Origin: DATLLJ01 sp965229885
GTDB lineage: Bacteria; Acidobacteriota; Vicinamibacteria; Vicinamibacterales; CAVVIG01
Direction of reading: 5' to 3'
Length of the DNA: 64,000 nucleotides
NCBI GenBank assembly: GCA_965229885.1
Contig: CBDDJX010000003.1
Location: forward strand, 124,001-188,000
The translations under genes and the position numbers were made by a program. Below, one piece after another: positions 62,851 to 64,000 of the stretch (its first letter is position 1; every line of letters starts with the position of its first letter). The notes below the pieces were generated by a model that saw nothing but the letters and a program-made list of their open reading frames with translations, did no database searches and had not been told where the DNA came from.

Positions 62851-63804
62851 AATTGCGGTCGATTCCTACGGCCCGGTCACCACGCCCAGTCGGTATTCGA
62901 GCTGTCGGTCATCGAAGGCCTCCCGGGCGTGAAGGAGAGCTTGAAGCGGGACTACGGCTTCGACGTCCGCTTCGATCGCGCGAAAGACCTACTAGAGGAG
63001 AACGACGGCGCTGGCAACACGTTCAAGGCGACCGCGAAACCGGTGCTCATCGGCACCGCCGTCGTCGGATCGACCACGATGATCTTCATCGATCATCATG
63101 TCGCTGACGGCCGAGCTGACGCGCGACGTCGACAAGCTATCGATTCTTCACCCCCCTTCCTGTTGGGCCTCGTGACGGGCGGCGCGGTGATCTACTGGTT
63201 CACGGGAGCAGCGACGCAGGCCGTGAGCACCGGCGCGTATCGGGCGGTCGAGTTCATCAAAGCGAATATTCGATTGGAAGGTGCAGAGAAGGCGTCAGTC
63301 TCCGACAGCAAGAAGGTCGTGGAGATCTGCACGCTGTACGCCCAGAAGGGCATGTTCAATATTTTCCTCACGGTCTTCTTTTCGACGCTCGCCTTTGCCT
63401 TCCTCGAGCCCCTCTTCTTCATCGGTTATCTCATCTCGATTGCGCTCTTCGGACTCTTCCAGGCCATCTTCATGGCCAACGCCGGCAGCGCCTGGGACAG
63501 CCGCGAAGAAGATCGTCGAAGTCGAGCTGAAGGCCAAGGGGACGCCGCTGCACGCGGCGACGGTTGTCGGGGATACGGTCGGGGATCCATTCAAGGACAC
63601 CTCATCGGTGGCGATGAATCCGGTCATCAAGTTCACGACAAGTTCACGACCTTATTCGGTCTGCTCGCCGTGTCCCTGGCGGTCAATCTGTCCCGGGAGT
63701 CCGGCCCGATGGTCGGCCACGGCCTGTCGGCGGTTTTCTTCGCAATTTCGCTCGTGTTCGTGTGGCGTTCGTTCTACGGGATGCGGATCGGCTCGACGAC
63801 CTGA
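62846..63804 (+). pseudogene. 5'-truncated second membrane pyrophosphatase (K+-independent type)
   Basis: The sequence starts mid-gene at TIAVDSYGPV, then shifts frame near 62881 (four bases missing) into QSVFELSVIEGLPGVKESLK and ENDGAGNTFKATAKPVLIGT. The GNTFKATAKP motif carries the Lys of K+-independent enzymes, unlike the intact neighbour. Near 63505 an extra base shifts the frame; KKIVEVELKAKGTPLHAATV and VVGDTVGDPFKDTSS lie in the alternate frame until an 11-bp tandem duplication (AAGTTCACGAC, about 63632-63653) restores it. The first two-thirds of the gene are absent. Confidence 0.85.
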
Positions 63805-63811
63805 CGGCTGC

Positions 63812-63828
63812 GGGCCGGGCGCCGGCCC
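63812..63828 (+). terminator. Hairpin after the pyrophosphatase remnant
   Basis: GGGCCGG-GCG-CCGGCCC, a 7-bp stem 8 bases after the old stop codon. It is probably the surviving terminator of the dead gene. Confidence 0.45.
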
Positions 63829-63935
63829 CAGCCGTTTCGCCGGAATTCGGTGTCTAATCCCCTCATGGCGAGGGTCGCGGGATTCCCGGGTCCGCGGGCT
63901 GGTTTAGAGATTTCGCCCCCGGCCCTAATTCTTCA

Positions 63936-63965
63936 TTGACACACCGTTTTGGTACTGACTATAAT
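63936..63965 (+). promoter_or_regulatory. Near-perfect sigma-70 promoter
   Basis: TTGACA (63936-63941), an 18-base spacer, and TATAAT (63960-63965). It is the best promoter in the window and the only one with a full -35. Such promoters usually drive stable RNAs. The start would be near 63972. Confidence 0.8.
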
Positions 63966-63971
63966 CCGGCC

Positions 63972-64000
63972 CCTTGGCCTAGCGGTGCTGTGCGGGCCTG
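63972..64000 (+). ncRNA. Start of a probable stable RNA (SRP RNA-like), cut by window end
   Basis: Downstream of the strong promoter the sequence reads GGCCTAGCGGTGCTGTGCGG and GCCTG to the edge. The GGTGCTGTGCGGGCCTG text resembles the 5' strand of small bacterial SRP RNAs, whose apical GGAAG loop would lie beyond the window. No ORF begins here. The identity is a guess from 29 bases. Confidence 0.35.

Overview
The window is a 64 kb, high-GC, gene-dense piece of a diderm bacterial chromosome. LptD, a PASTA-ended FtsI, RNase HI, a primary sigma factor, a dcw cluster without murB, and start codons placed 6-8 bases after -10-like hexamers together suggest an Acidobacteriota lineage, perhaps Vicinamibacteria-like. 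That placement is inference from gene content and style, not a measured phylogeny. No phage, transposase, CRISPR array or rRNA was seen.

Layout. 1-14868 (+): division and cell wall cluster ftsI(end)-murE-murF-mraY-murD-ftsW-murG-murC-ftsQ-ftsA-ftsZ, then a B12-type radical SAM gene. 14.9-19.6 kb: a SpoVG-like small protein, acpS diverging from pgeF, a secreted esterase, a 61-residue orphan, rnhA with a zinc-ribbon coiled-coil gene, and a CAU tRNA. 19.6-26.4 kb (-): larB, mutS2, dnaG, rpoD. 26.4-33.1 kb (+): GT2 glycosyltransferase and DUF362 pair, citrate synthase, lepA, lepB and a small anchored protein. 33.1-39.2 kb (-): rpiB, glyA, dinG, a secreted TPR protein, yggS, divIVA. 39.2-42.2 kb (+): rlmI, thiC. 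42.2-43.5 kb: a secreted orphan and a decayed htpX. 43.5-49.8 kb (-): deoxynucleoside kinase, accD, folC, lptD, sugar-nucleotide epimerase. 49.9-52.0 kb (+): a HEAT-repeat/cyclophilin lipoprotein. 52.1-54.6 kb (-): ddl, a TPR protein and a 16-codon basic peptide. 54.6-62.4 kb (+): tgt-yajC-secD-secF-uppP-DUF502-hppA. 62.4-64.0 kb: a decay zone with a partial tRNA-Sec, a beta-propeller fragment, a 5'-truncated second pyrophosphatase, and a near-consensus promoter leading into what may be a stable RNA.

How the genes work together. The lipid II pathway (MurC-F, MraY, MurG, Ddl, UppP) and the divisome (FtsQ, A, Z, W, I, DivIVA) are almost complete here. Envelope export is represented by YajC-SecDF, LepB and LptD. 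Serine hydroxymethyltransferase, RpiB, ThiC, AccD, FolC and AcpS cover core metabolism. The rest of the lactate racemase cofactor genes, murB, and intact selC and selenoprotein machinery are not in view.

The most unusual signals are: (a) four of the five divergent gene pairs have start codons 19-43 bp apart with overlapping, oppositely oriented -10-like hexamers, often implying leaderless transcripts; (b) short palindromic elements at gene junctions that have become part of coding regions (start of murG, start of dinG, middle of tgt, ends of murG and divIVA); and (c) the decay zone at the right end, with a tRNA-Sec missing its 5' third beside a dead paralogue of the neighbouring pyrophosphatase.
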